Assembly (NCBI GenBank): GCA_017590115.1
Contig: JAGGNK010013003.1
Coordinates: forward strand, 2,848,431-2,912,430
Length of the DNA: 64,000 nt
Direction of reading: 5' to 3'
Source of the DNA: Montifringilla adamsi
Taxonomy: Eukaryota > Chordata > Aves > Passeriformes > Passeridae
Below, piece by piece: positions 46,354-58,800 of the stretch. The position numbers were made by a program, and so were the translations under genes. Position 1 is the first letter of the stretch. The number at the start of each line of letters is the position of its first letter. Below the pieces are notes generated by a model. It saw only the letters and a program-made list of their open reading frames with translations, searched no databases and was not told the origin of the DNA.

Positions 46354-49300
46354 GCAAATTTTATCAAAGGAGATAAAGGATTTTATCAGGAGATATTTAT
46401 GACTTCTGATTTTCATGTGACACCTTGTTCATTAAAGAAATCTTTAAAAAGGAAGATAAATGACTGAAAGACTAAAAGGAGCTGGGAATTAGGAAGACTC
46501 AAAATAGTATTTGGCCAGGATGAGGCACATTCAGATCAAACCAAAGAAAGGAGATTTTTAAAAAGAGAAATAAGCACCACAAAGCCCTAAAATTGCTGCC
46601 TGTTCAGGTGAATAATTTTAAATCTTTCTGCTTTTGACTTGTTTCAGAATTTAGTTTCTAAAACTTTCTTCTCTTTATTTTCAAAGAGAAAGAACAGCTA
46701 AATAATTGTTACTAGGGTTAACTAATAGTAAATAACTATGTTTTATGGAGTAAATTTGAATTACCTAGGCTATAACCCCACTCCCTTTTTTTGTCTTTCT
46801 TCTTTTAAGTAAATGCAGCTTCCTAAGCCATCTCTGCTGATTCCTTGCATGCTGTTGTCAGAAATGAAAGCAGTGACCTGCTGTGAATTCAGCTGCTCTC
46901 AGACTTTCCAGCCCTCCTCTGCTGGTTGTTGCTGCGCGTTCTCAGCAGAGCGGGTCTGAATGCCAAGCGTGGGGACTCACTGGCACTCACTTACAAGGAG
47001 CTTTTCTCATCCAGAAAATGGTGCAGCTGCTCCTGACACTGGAATAACTCCTAACATCAGCAGTGACAACCACAGGGTGGAACACCAGCTCAGGATGAGA
47101 AATAATGACACTGAAAATAAATTCCCTGACTGCAAATCCAGGGCACTCCCACACCGCACAGCCCGGACATGGCACAACCTGCACCTTGCCAAATGGCAGG
47201 GAAAGAGTTGGAGAAGCAGGCAGGAGTGGGGTGTGCTGAGCCTGCATCCACTGCAGCACCAGCATGAGGCAAGAGAAAAGTCCCTTCTCCTGCAAAACAT
47301 GGCCTCCTCCACCATATCCATGAGGAAGTGTGGTCACAGCTACCTGTGTCTACTGGAGCAGTGAATGGAAAACAAAGCTGTGCTTCCCAAATGAATGCCT
47401 TGTCACCAGGCTTTGTGATCTCTGTTGGTGTCAGCTTTTGAATTTGAGAAAATATATCTTCCAAAATTTATTTTTAAACAGAAAAAGGGAAGTTGGTAAA
47501 AAAAACCAAACCCTAATATATATGTATTCTACTGACCAGATCAGCATCTTGCAGACTTGGATGGAGCCTTACCCTTTTGATCCCTGTCAGACTTTTGATT
47601 TCAATTCTGTCAAACTCAGTCTTCAGAAAGATGAACAGAGACTTTTAAAGCTTGACTGAGAGTTTTAAAGCTCTGCAAACAGTCCCATTTCCTCCTGTAG
47701 ATTTCATCCCTCTGCAGAGAAGCTCTGTGAGCTCAGGTTGGACAATTTACGAAGTTTAATATACCTGCTATTTTCTTTACTGTGTATCTAGCAAAGGCAG
47801 TGCAGTACTATGACCTCGAGGGCTTTCTAACCTTTCTAATTTACAGAAACAACTCCAGAGATCCTTAGAGTAGAGAATGCTAGGATGAGGAAGACCTTCT
47901 TCCAGGCATGCTCAGCATCACCATGGATTATTGCACACGTCTGAGACATCCAGGCAGGGTCATTGCCTTCATCTGTTCTTTTATCACCAAGTCAGTACCA
48001 AGGTAACAAGCACAACAACTCACTTCAAAAGGAGGTATAGCCATGGAAGAAGAAAACAGGGCTGAAAATCAGAATCCAGTAAGTCTTAAGAAGCCATGGG
48101 AGCAAATATAATCCTGCCACGATGCTGCTTAAACCATTTCTTGCTTTACAGAGCAGGGTTTTATGTGTTGTCCTCAACTGTTTCCAAACACATTTTGCGG
48201 TGTTGTAGAGTTCAACTTTGCCAAAGTAGTTTTACCGTGGTAAAACCCCGAAGTGGTGGAGAAAAGGGGGCAGAAAAATGTATCCTGCCTTGGTCAGTGT
48301 GTCAGGTGTAGCCACTGACAGAGCTGAGAGCATATCCAGTGCACCCTGCATGCCTGTCCAGCATCCTGGCTGCCAGACTTAAATTGATCAGTCTGGTCAT
48401 CAGTTATTTCATTCCACTGGTCAGTCACAGTGGTATGAACAGGTGAGCCCTGTAACCCTTGCAATAATCTCCAGCCCATGGGAAGGGAGAGGCTTCCTGA
48501 AGCTAAAAGCTGAGCCCTTCCAAGTCCATTGCCTTAGTGTCAGTAACAGTCCCACACCTCCGTGTCGTGGCTGGGAGTCAACACTGAGAGCAGAACTATT
48601 ACATTATGGTTAAGTGAAAGTTTAGCAATTGTACAAAATGTCTCCAGGGAAAATTGTAACAAAAACTCATTTTTTGTACTTTAGTCCATAGAGAGATCAT
48701 GGGCTATCTTATGACAATATAATAGAGTTATAATACAAAACTGGATTCATAATTATCTAAATAGAGCTTCAGCTGCAGACAGGAAATATTTATTTAAATG
48801 TTTATATATCTATGGGTGCCCCACAAATCTAGACATCCTTGGATTTAAGCCCCCCCAGACATCTGACTGTACTTCAGTCTAGCTGTTATAGCATTACCAC
48901 CAGCTGCAAAACCCAATTCAGCAGCAAAACAAATATGTGGAAGGTCAGCGCACTTAGCCCTGGGCTCTGAAGGGCAGGCTGGAACCAGGAGACTTGATGA
49001 AAGTCCATTTAGCAAAATCCACACCACAGCACAATCACAAAGCAGGCACCCTGCTACAGCCCAATTTGTACTGTAAACTGCAGTCACATCTCCTGTAACA
49101 CGAGCAACACTAAGCTAACTTATGTAAAGATCCAGAGGATCCAAATAGTGAACAATTGCACAGAGAACAAATTTACACTGGGATTTCCACAGAATGCAAA
49201 GGATGTGATATATGTTACAATAAATAATCCCTTTTCCATGATGTGTGGCTGCAGTTTGCTTTCTTCTTTAGTGCTGAAAGGCAATAAATAATCTCTCTGT

Positions 49301-50629
49301 TCTGACAGTGGCATGTGCTAACAAGGAAATAACAGAGAATGGTGCCGAGAAGCTGAGTGATTTCAGTAGTGATTCAGTCAGACGAGGACTATAATGAAAT
49401 AATTTTCGCTCCCGGTTGCCTTCTGTGACTATTTGAGACTGCAATTTCAAAAGGTTACGGGCTTGCACTTGGCAATGGATCCTCACATCAGACCAGGTGC
49501 CCAGGCTGTGTGAGCTCTGTGCTCCCTGGTGGGATAAGAATGCAAAGGAATGGCCTCCCTTGCAGGCCAAACTGCAGAGGAACTGCACAGGAGCTGCTGG
49601 CTGTGGCCACACCATCCTCTCATGGTGCCCTTCACTGCAGGACCACAGCTTGGCCATCAGGGATCTCCCCAACCCACCCAGAGCCTGTCCTGTTCCATCA
49701 TTACTCTGCTGAGCTTTTGAGTCAGGGCAGTGCATTAAACCATCTGTCTGATCCTGTGAGGATTTGCAGAGGATGCAACAGGGCAGGCTGGGTTCTGGCT
49801 GCTTTGTTTTGGTGTCTTTTTTTTCTTAGAACTCCCTCTAAGACCTCTGAAAATTAATGCACCTGAAAGTAAGTTTTGCATTCCTTTTCTAATGGCATTT
49901 TATACAGAAGGTTTGTGAACTGGAAAATTATGCATTTGTGTTTGCTTATCATCAAATAAAGAGAGGTTAATTTTGTTGTCCTCTCCAGAAGCGATCTGAT
50001 GAATGCCTAACTAGTTCTGACTTGTCTTCATTCTTATATCTTTTGCATTAAAATTTTATGAATCAAAGAACAATAAGTTCCTATTTGCTTATCTCAATGA
50101 TGCACATACTGAAGCCTGAAGGCATTTTGCCACTTATACTAAATTATCAAGGGGTTTTTCTGGGGGTTTTTTTGTGATCATGCAGCTCTACCTTAGCTCT
50201 AGCTTATATTACAATTCTTTTAGTGTGCATTTACTTCCTGTCTGTTAGCAGACTATTTCTGTTTCAGAAACACACAGTTTGTGCATTGGCAATTTAGAGA
50301 ACATGCCTCTTGTTTTCAGGTAATTTCTTGATTACAGTTTTCAAAACACTGAAAAAATGTTAAAAACACTATTTGTTGTGTGTATCTCAAGTTCAAGCCC
50401 CTCTGCAAGAAAGGAAGGGAAGCTTTTTCAGGCAATCTTTACACACCCACCCCACTTCTGTAATGCAGATTCAGACAGGCTGATATCACCATTGAGAGAA
50501 CTACTTAGCGCCCACATATTCTGTAGTTTCCAATGGGGACTGAACACATAAAATCCCTGCCCTATACACCAATTTTCATTTCGGTCTTTTTCCCCACTTC
50601 TATTTAAATTTTTAAGCTTAAGACTGGGA
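46354..50629. other. Unique noncoding DNA
   Basis: No recognised repeat. GC-richer pockets at about 46.9-47.35 kb and 49.45-49.8 kb produce open frames of 134 codons (plus) and 155 codons (minus) with overlapping frames on the other strand. None shows a domain. A minor perfect hairpin (8-bp arms) lies at 48229-48246. Confidence 0.45.
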
Positions 50630-51155
50630 ACCAACCTGCTGGACAGCAGCTCTGGGGAGAAGGATTTAGGGTCCTGGGGGACAGCGAGCTATCTGTGAGC
50701 CAGCAGTGCCCTGGGGGACATGAAGGCCAATGATTAGAGGATGATTAAGAGATGATGAAGGGACAGAAGCACCTCAGTTCTGAGGAGAGGCTGGGGGAGC
50801 GGGGCCTGCTCAGAGAGGAACCTCATCAGTGTCTGTCAGTGCCTGCAGGGAGGGGCCGGAGCACGGACCAGGCTCTGCTCAGCGGGCACTGGGACAAGAG
50901 GCAACGGGCAGGAGCTGAGGCTCAGGAGGTTCCACCTGAACACGAAGAAGTGTTTCCTTACTGTGCAGGTAACCAAGCACTAGAATAAATTACCCAGAGA
51001 AGTTGTGAAGTCTCCCTCACTGGGAATGTTCAAGAACTGTCTGGACACACTCCTGTGCCGTGCCATGTGTTGCTCTGCAATGACTGCTTGAGCAGGGAGG
51101 TTTGACCAGGTGGCCCACTGTGGTCCATTCCAACCTGACCTATTCTGTGATTTGG
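50630..51155 (+). mobile_element. CR1 LINE fragment (sense, ~525 bp)
   Basis: Contains the CR1 tail in sense order: CTGGACAGCAGCTCTGGGGA, GTGAGCCAGCAGTGCCCTGG, TGAGGAGAGGCTGGGGGAGC, GGTTCCACCTGAACACGAAG and ending in CAACCTGACCTATTCTGTGA. The open frame at 50752-50988 lies wholly within it and is in a non-native register. It is fairly well preserved. Confidence 0.97.
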
Positions 51156-51651
51156 TAATTTTTTCCTAAATATTATTTCTTTCTGTTAATGGGAATATTT
51201 ATCTGCGCTCTCTATTCATACACTGTGCTGCAGAAGCTTTTATCATCTCACCTTGCTCCCTGACAGGGAGAAGGGGATTTACCAATGAAAAGGTTATTAT
51301 GTGACAGACTGATTTATAAAGCTCTTGTAAACAAACCTTTGACAAGTAACTACAAACCAAATGCAATGTTTTACTGCACTGAGCAGCACCTATTAAAGCT
51401 TGCTTTCAAATGGTGAAAACGTAACATATAAACAAGTTCTCAGAGTTCAATAGGCAGGAGGCAGCTTGAATGGGAGTGGGAAAGTGCAATTAATCATCAT
51501 CCATAGCACATTTTGGCTCTTTGTTGGGACCCTGAATGAGCACAACAGAAATGCTTAGTCCTTCTTCTGTAGTGACCCCCTCAAAGACCCTAACACCCTG
51601 CAGAGGTGTTTTAATTATTCTTTATTTCTCAGCATCCTATTATGTATTAAG
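51156..51651. other. Unique noncoding DNA between CR1 copies
   Basis: AT-rich sequence without recognised features. Confidence 0.45.
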
Positions 51652-51890
51652 AGGGTAGATTCAGACAAGATGTAAGGGAGAAATTTTGTCACAATGAGGG
51701 TGCTGAACCACCAGAACAGTTTGGTCAGAGAGGTGCTGGGTGCACAATCCCTGGGAGCATTCAAGGTCAGGTTTGTGGGGCTCTGAGCAGCCTTCTCTGG
51801 TTGAAGATGTCCCTGCTCACTGAAGGGGGGCGGGACTAGGTGGGATTTAAAGGTGCCTTCAACCAACCCAAATTGTTCTACAGCTCCATA
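51652..51890 (+). mobile_element. CR1 LINE fragment (sense, ~240 bp)
   Basis: Sense CR1 tail of a different subfamily from its neighbour: AGGGTAGATTCAGACAAGAT, CATTCAAGGTCAGGTTTGTG, then TTGAAGATGTCCCTGCTCAC and a 3' end like CAACCCAAATTGTTCTA. It is strongly 5'-truncated. Confidence 0.92.
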
Positions 51891-52503
51891 AAATGTAGAG
51901 TCCCCAGGAAAAATCTCACTAATATGGACATTTTAGCAGAGTACTTAAGTGGAAAGGACTCACTACAAATTTTAAATGGAGGCTTGCTATACCAATACAG
52001 CATAAACAGAGGCTGATGAAAAAAAATGGAGAAAATAATCCAGTATCTGACAGGGAAAAAACTGCAGAATCCAAACCCTTAATAATTTTTTAGCTATGTG
52101 AAAAGTCATGACATCGAACAGGCTATTCATTTTGCCTTTGGAAAAATGAGGCAATAATATTTTATTCTAAACCTTTAGAATAACCCAGTCACCAGAGCTG
52201 GGATACAATGATAGTTGTCTGCCTTGTTTCATTAAAGTTTCTTGAAAAATACCAGAAAAACATGCAGGTGGTTCCTGCACAAGAGGAAAGAGTAGTCTTG
52301 CAAATTAGGTGAAGCTACTAAGGTAAATTCTGCTTCACAGCTGGGGATGAGGGCCTTTTCATGTGGGAATTTCAAAGACCATGTTTTCCAAAACCAAGGA
52401 CAGCCTTGCAGTGAGTCAAGAAAAGGAGGTTTCAAAAGGTCTGCATGGATACACAAGGGGATCCCAACAAAAACATAAAAAAGATATATACAATGTGTGG
52501 AAG
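51891..52503. other. Unique noncoding DNA between CR1 copies
   Basis: No recognised features. The 124-codon minus frame at 52232-52606 overlaps the next CR1 and looks like chance. Confidence 0.45.
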
Positions 52504-52763
52504 CAGGGTCTGAGCTTCCCAGGACCAGAGAGACATGGGCATACTGGAGAGAGACCAGTACAGGGCCACAAAGATGATGAAGGAACTGGAGGATCAATTC
52601 TGGCACAGGTTGTCCAGAGAGCCTATGGAGCCTCCATGCTTGGAGATACTCAAAGCCCAGCTGAACAACCTCCCAATCAACCTGGTGTAGTCAGCTGCTT
52701 TGAGACTACATGATCTCCAGAGGTTCCTTCCTGCCTCAGACACCCTCTTGCTTCTGTGATCCC
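52504..52763 (+). mobile_element. CR1 LINE fragment with internal gap (sense)
   Basis: CATACTGGAGAGAGACCAGT and GCCACAAAGATGATGAAGGA are from the CR1 tail. The sequence then jumps to GGTTGTCCAGAGAGCCTATG and AGATACTCAAAGCCCAGCTG, skipping a stretch that lies between these blocks in longer copies. It ends in a degraded terminus GCTTCTGTGATCC. Confidence 0.9.
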
Positions 52764-55700
52764 AGACCAGTGTATTCATTTATTTGAGGCATGGGCAGTA
52801 TTTAGACAGTTTTAGTCATTATAGGCCATGTTATCACTTTCACAAAGGCAGGAACTATTGAAAACCAAGGGTGGCAGCTGAGCAGAGCCCAAGGGCACTG
52901 CACTACCCTTCACCATTATAAAATGGAGACCTCAAGCCTGCTCAGATTTCAGTTTAAATTGTTCCGAAAGAGCACTATTAAAACAAAAATAGACTCCTCG
53001 GTGGACAATTCTCTTCACTTGTCCAGTTCTCATGATCTTTTCAGAAATTAATAGCCTTCATTTTAACCTTGACTGCACAAGAGAATTGCTCTCTTTAAAG
53101 CTGAACCACTGGAAGCACAAACAGTCCACAGCATCCAGTGTAGCCTTGCCAAATTGCTTGCAGCTTTGTTCCGTGTGTGCACCAGCTCCACTCTGAGCCA
53201 CAGTGACCCATGTGGGCATGGCAGGCTGGGAATGCACCTGGGAACAGCACATTCTCTGAGGCTAGTAAAGATCAATAGTGCCCTGAAAGACAGCCAAATG
53301 AGTAACAGCAATTTATCAGGAACAATAGAACTTCAATTCATACTGACTGCATTACACAACCTACTGAAACACTGTCCATCCTAACTATTACATGTTCCTA
53401 AACTCTTGAAGTATAAAAGGGAGACAATCCTTTAGGAAGCTTCAGAATGGATTAATACATCAAATAATGGCTGAACATTTAGCCCATCAGCTGCCAGATT
53501 TCCAGACATGTATTCTAAAGCAACACCACACAAAGGAAACTTGTTGCTTCAGTGATTTACTTCTGTCAGGTGGAAAAGGGCAAACAGATGTAAATGCACA
53601 GCTCCTGATGCTATAGGAACAAATTGATATGTAAGATTTACAGCCACTCTTTCAGGCAGAGTGATGAAGCCAGTGCACCTGGCTCCCAGTGCCAGGCATC
53701 CTTCTTAATTTATTAAAAATAATCTAATTTTGTACAAAATGTGTGAAACGTCTTCACACGCACACAAGCAATTACCAATCATCTCTTAAATCATCCAGAG
53801 TTTTCTAATCATGGCAGTTTCAGTCCTGCTTTTATTTCTGAAGGTGCATAATGAGACCTTCAGAAAGGTCAGAGCCAAAAGGCTCTGAGAGCTCCAAAAT
53901 AACAATTCTTCTGTTCATTTAAGTGCCAGGATGTTTTTCCTTTTCAGCAGTACATCAGGCATGTGTTTCCACAGCATTGGTTCAGTGGGGAGCAACATCT
54001 ATTTTCACATTGTCTCATTAGTCTGACTACTTTCTTCTGGCTTGGAAAGAGAATTCTGTAGGTCTAGTGCTGGAAATTATTACATAGTTGGGACAAAGTG
54101 ATAACGTGCTAACTGTTAGTAGAGACTTTCTGTAGGGACTTTTTAACCATACTGACTATCCAGCACAGCTGATATGATTGTACATGAGCAAATGTTTCAA
54201 TGCTATTGTATTTATTAATATATTTGTTCACAGACATATGGGGGCGTTAGCAATAAAGAAAACACTAAGAAATGTGAGGGAAAATACCTTTGTGTTTCAT
54301 GGTTTCACCAGTGCTGTGAACTGGTAAAGCAGGGTTCTTTAAATTATTTATCTGACTCCATCTTATTCATATACTTGAGCATACTTCAGCACTGCTGGGA
54401 AACTACCTTAGTGATGCTCACAAATTCCAAGTGCTTGCTAAGCTGGCACCCCTTGGGGGTGGCACTGGAAGACATTTCACAGGTCTGAAATGCACCTCTC
54501 AGCCTGTGCATCTCCCCAGCCATTTTCAGAACCTCATCCAGAGCCCTGAATTCATGTTCTCACATTGTAAGCTATCAAAGCTTCCAAATAGATGTTTAAC
54601 TAAGACAAAAAATTTACACAGACTAAATCAAGAGTTTAATCAAGTGAGTGCTTGCATATTTTGCTCTGTCCTTGTCCTTTCCTGCCTAGGAATTTAAAGA
54701 AAACAAAACCACAACTGTCCAAATGTCAACGACCAAAGTAGATTTAGGAGGAGGAAGAGCTGAAATTCCCTGCAAGACTACTCATCACCATGGTTCTGTG
54801 CTCACTTCACTCAGAAACACAGATTTTGACAGAACCAGGTCTCCAGGCTTCTCTTTCTCAGGTCAACCAATGCCATGCAAGGAATGCAACTAGGGAGTAG
54901 AAATTGATGCTTTTGTGGCAAGATGCTTAAATATTTAGTGAACTTTTAAATGCCTCAGTTCCTTAAAGGAGCTGCATCTCACCCACCTGCAGATGCAGCA
55001 GGACCTCTGCAAAGCAGTGCAGAGAGCCCTCACCACCACACGTGTGAGCAGAGAGGTTTCCACAGAAGGGAAGGAAGAAAGTGTCTCAGGTCTCTGCAGA
55101 TCAGGCATTTTTCTTGTTCAAAATGCATTCATGCTCTCTAGAGTGCATCTCCCTTTACCATTTTAAACCAAAAAATACCCAGACCATCTCACTAAAACTG
55201 CCTCCTCCTAAAAGCAATCCCCCACCAATGCAGCAAGGCTGTGGTGGTCTGCTGCCTGTCATGTGATGTATAGGGAGATTTTTGAGTTCTGAAGAATTCA
55301 TCCACCACAGATGCACAAAAAGCCTTTCCAGAAGATATAAGGCAACAGAAAACAATGCTTCAAATGCAAATCTTAGGGGTGTCTGCTGATAACATTTAGT
55401 TTCCCATTGAGATTTTTTCTGGTACAAATTCAGATCAAAAGCCACAAGAGCACATGGTGGATGCAGCATTCTGCACTAACTTTTTCATTTCTTCTCCATC
55501 TTGACTTAAAAACTAGGTCCCTATCTATTTTTCAGTATAACATAAGCAACTTCTGACCTTGCAGGAGCCAAATCCCACAAGCATGTCTCTGGTCTCACTC
55601 AGCTTCCACACCTTCCTTTACACACACTGCCTTTCAGCTCTAGACATCCTTATTTGAATTTGCATTTTGAGTCACTCCCTGAGCTCAGACTTCCATGGCA

Positions 55701-57779
55701 TCCCTTTGCCCAAAATGAAATTTTACATGCTAGATACCTGAAAATTATGCCTGTGTCCTGCAAAACACCCAAGAAGCCTGAGCAGTCATTTCTGAAACAC
55801 TCCACTTTGGAAGATTTTTCCAGCTGATTCCTGAGCTTTTTTGGGACCCCCAATTATTTGCTTCAAGACAGAGACATTTTTGAATGACTAGGCCAGTAAT
55901 TTTTATTTTTCTAGAGCACAAGTGTTGCTGGTGTGGGGCAGACATGTAGATGCTACTTCCTCTCTCAGTTTCAATGCATGACTTTGTAACAGATTCCTAA
56001 GAAACAGGATTTTCTTGGCTACGAAGTAGTTATCTGTTAGTGAAAGCCTTGTCTGAGTGGATGATTCTCAAGGCTTGACAGCCTGCTGATTCAGTGCAAC
56101 ATGAAGTCTCAGTGGAGTCTATAGCACGGCACAGGACAGCTCTGCAATCAAAATTGCCTTTACAAAGCAAAATGGAAGTAACAAATTGATACAGTTGCAT
56201 ATAGATTTGTCTCCTAATCTGTCACAGGTTTAAAAATAAAAGGGGATTCTATTCTCTTTTACTGTCAACACTTCAGGTACATAATAACACTGCTGTTAGA
56301 AATGTGTTGCATTTAATGGGCCTTATTCTCTCTCCTGTGCTGCAGTGAAGTCTCTTGCTGTTACCTGCACATGCAGACTCCTGAGCACTGATCCAGCCCG
56401 CCAGGCAAAGCTTCCAGACCAAAAAAATCCGAGCAGTAATACCTCCATAAAGCCTCCTTCCTGAGAGATCAACTTTTGAATCAACTCTTGAATTAATATT
56501 TACATATTTTACACAGCAAAAGCCCCAGTATCCAGGGGTGCCAAATCCTTGCAGGTCCCTCTAGAACTGTGGTGGCTCAGAACACGCCAGGAGGAAAAAA
56601 AAAAACAACTCCCAAAGTTACTGTTATCAAAGACTCCTGCACACCTCTTGCTGCTCTGGGGGAATGCCTAATGTGTATTTCATTTCATCTGATGAGCAGT
56701 TGCTCACATCAGAAAGTAAGCCGGTCTCCTAGGAATTCCTGATCCCACAAGGCAGTTGTGTCAGAACAAGTCCAAAGTGGTGTCACACCCCAGTGCCAGA
56801 GGAGCAGCTCCCCTGCCATTCCCACAAGGTTGGAGCAGAGGGAAGCTGAGCAGAGAGAGTGAGCTCAGGATAAACCCAGAGGAAGCCCAGGGACCAGTAT
56901 GGTCCTCTGAATTAACCCTGATGCAGCAGCTTGGCTGAGTTCTTTCAGGAGCTGCTAACAGCCTTGGAACACCTCTCACCTTTCTGGCAAATAACAACAA
57001 ACTAAACCTCTCCTTCCACAGAACTCTCCTCACTGGGATGCAGTTTCCCAAAGCTGCACAGCCACAGTGGTTTAAGTATTTCATAAGCTATCCCGTAAGA
57101 TATCTCCCAGCCTTTTCAAGACAAATAAAATTACTATTCCAGTTACAACTGCAAAAATCTTGGTGCAAAGACATCCCTCTGTAGGTCGTTGCTGTTTAAG
57201 ATTTCACAAGCAGTAGGCCAATCCTTCCTATATAAAAGTCTTTCCTCTATAGAGAGTCCTAAGTTGTCCCAGTAGCAGCTGGAAGCATTCATCTCTTCTG
57301 GATTTCAGGCTGATGGAGAAGATAATGCCATTCCCCAGTATCCCAATTATATGGCAGCCTGAACACACAGTTCTGAAAACTACAGACTTCTTGTATTCAG
57401 CTGTGAATTCCAATTCCATATTTCCATCTTGCTGCCTTTGTGCACAGAATATGCAGGCCAAGTCAGAAATACCAACTGTGTCTTAGACAACCCACTGGCC
57501 TTGGGTACAATTTTCAAGCAGGCACAGGAAGTCCAGTATATCAAACTGTATAAATTGCACACTGGCAGAGGAGAGAAAAACACTAGACTGCCTGCTCAGT
57601 GAGCACCAGAGACACAATTTAAACCAGTCTGCTCTCTGAATGGACATGGGCTAAACACACCAGCAGATGCGTGGAACAAGCCAAGTGTTGGCCTGCAATA
57701 AACCTTGAGAAGTTACAGCAAAAAATGAATCATGGATTGCTCAGGCTTAGGAAAAAGCTCTCGATAAAGGCAATAATAA
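52764..57779. other. Unique noncoding DNA
   Basis: Five kilobases with no recognised repeat or exon. Open frames of 60-107 codons on both strands show no domain. The GC-richer parts at 53.1-53.3 and 56.75-57.05 kb give overlapping frames only. Confidence 0.45.
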
Positions 57780-58800
57780 AGACTGAAAGGAAGTGGAGGC
57801 AGATAAGGACAAACACAGAAGGATGAAGTGTTTAACACCATCTATATTTCTACCTTTGAAGAAAATGCTTAGCACAATTAGCTTGAGGAAGAGGAAAGAT
57901 GCACAGGTAAGAGCTGGGATAAAGCAGGATATTTAAATAAATCAGATAAATTCAAATCAGTAAGGCCTGATGAAACTCATGCTGGAGTGCTTAAGGAACT
58001 TGCAAGAACAACCTCCAGACCATTAGTGACTGTCTTCAAGAACTCATTGAGAATAGTCAAGTCCCAGAGGCCTGAGGAAAGACAAATAAAAGTGAGTAGC
58101 TTTAACAAGTGGAAAACAGGAATCTGGAGATTTGTAGACAAGGTAGCATTACACTGACACCTGGAAAGATACTGGGATAAATTATTAATAACCAGTTTTT
58201 AGTCCTCTGAAGCATAATAAGCCAAAAAGAAACAGACAACTTAGATTTGTCAGGAGCAGATCCTATCAGACCAACCTCATTAACTTCTCTTATGGGATAA
58301 CTGGCTTTGTGGAGCATGGAAAAACTATAGATATGATGGATTATGACTATTGTGAGTCTTTGGAGACACAGTATCTCCTCTGTGGAGGAGGAAAACAGCA
58401 TTATTAGTTTAGTCCATAAACAGCAAGTGCCTTTCTGAGAGGTACTAACAGGAGCATAGTGAGTACAAGAAGGTACTCATTGTCATTCCCCTCGTCTCAG
58501 TAAGAAACAGCTTTACTGAAGCACTTTGTCCTCTTCTCCACCACAACTTAGCAAAAGGCATTAAAAAAAATGTGTAAAGTTGCCATGGAAGGGCAAAAAA
58601 AACCAATAGGAGATTTAAATCAAGACTTATCAATGTAAATTAACTGATAGAGAAGGCAACAAAAGAACATTCATTTCCTTTGCTATAAAAAGTCATTAGA
58701 ACAAGTTGTGGGTGAGGAGGTTGTGGGGTATCTGCAACAGGAGAGTTTTAAATGTGCTTTAAAGATACACCTGCCAGTGAGGATTCAGGCAAAGACAGAT
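57780..58800 (+). mobile_element. Ancient L3/CR1-like LINE, decayed ORF2 and tail
   Basis: Diverged words occur in the order expected of an L3 or old CR1 ORF2. GATGAAGTGTTTAACACCAT is followed by AAGGCCTGATGAAACTCATG and by CAGATCCTATCAGACCAACC. Next is the decayed reverse transcriptase block A: GKTIDMMDYDYCESLETQ in one frame, corresponding to the GKAVDVVYLDFSKAFDT type, with the key aspartate retained. The tail follows with TTTACTGAAGCACTTTGTCC and GGTTGTGGGGTATCTGC. Many stops and frameshifts make it long dead. It is far more diverged than the other CR1 copies here, so the insertion may predate birds. Confidence 0.8.

Noticed and set aside
46960..47364. 134-codon plus-strand frame
   Set aside because: Three overlapping minus-strand frames of 104-124 codons cover the same bases, typical of composition effects.
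48229..48246. 8-bp-arm hairpin (GTTTTACC with a GT loop)
   Set aside because: Too short to be notable among 64 kb of sequence.
49268..49735. 155-codon minus-strand open frame
   Set aside because: No domain, located in a GC-richer pocket with competing frames on the other strand, and no splice or promoter context. Probably chance.
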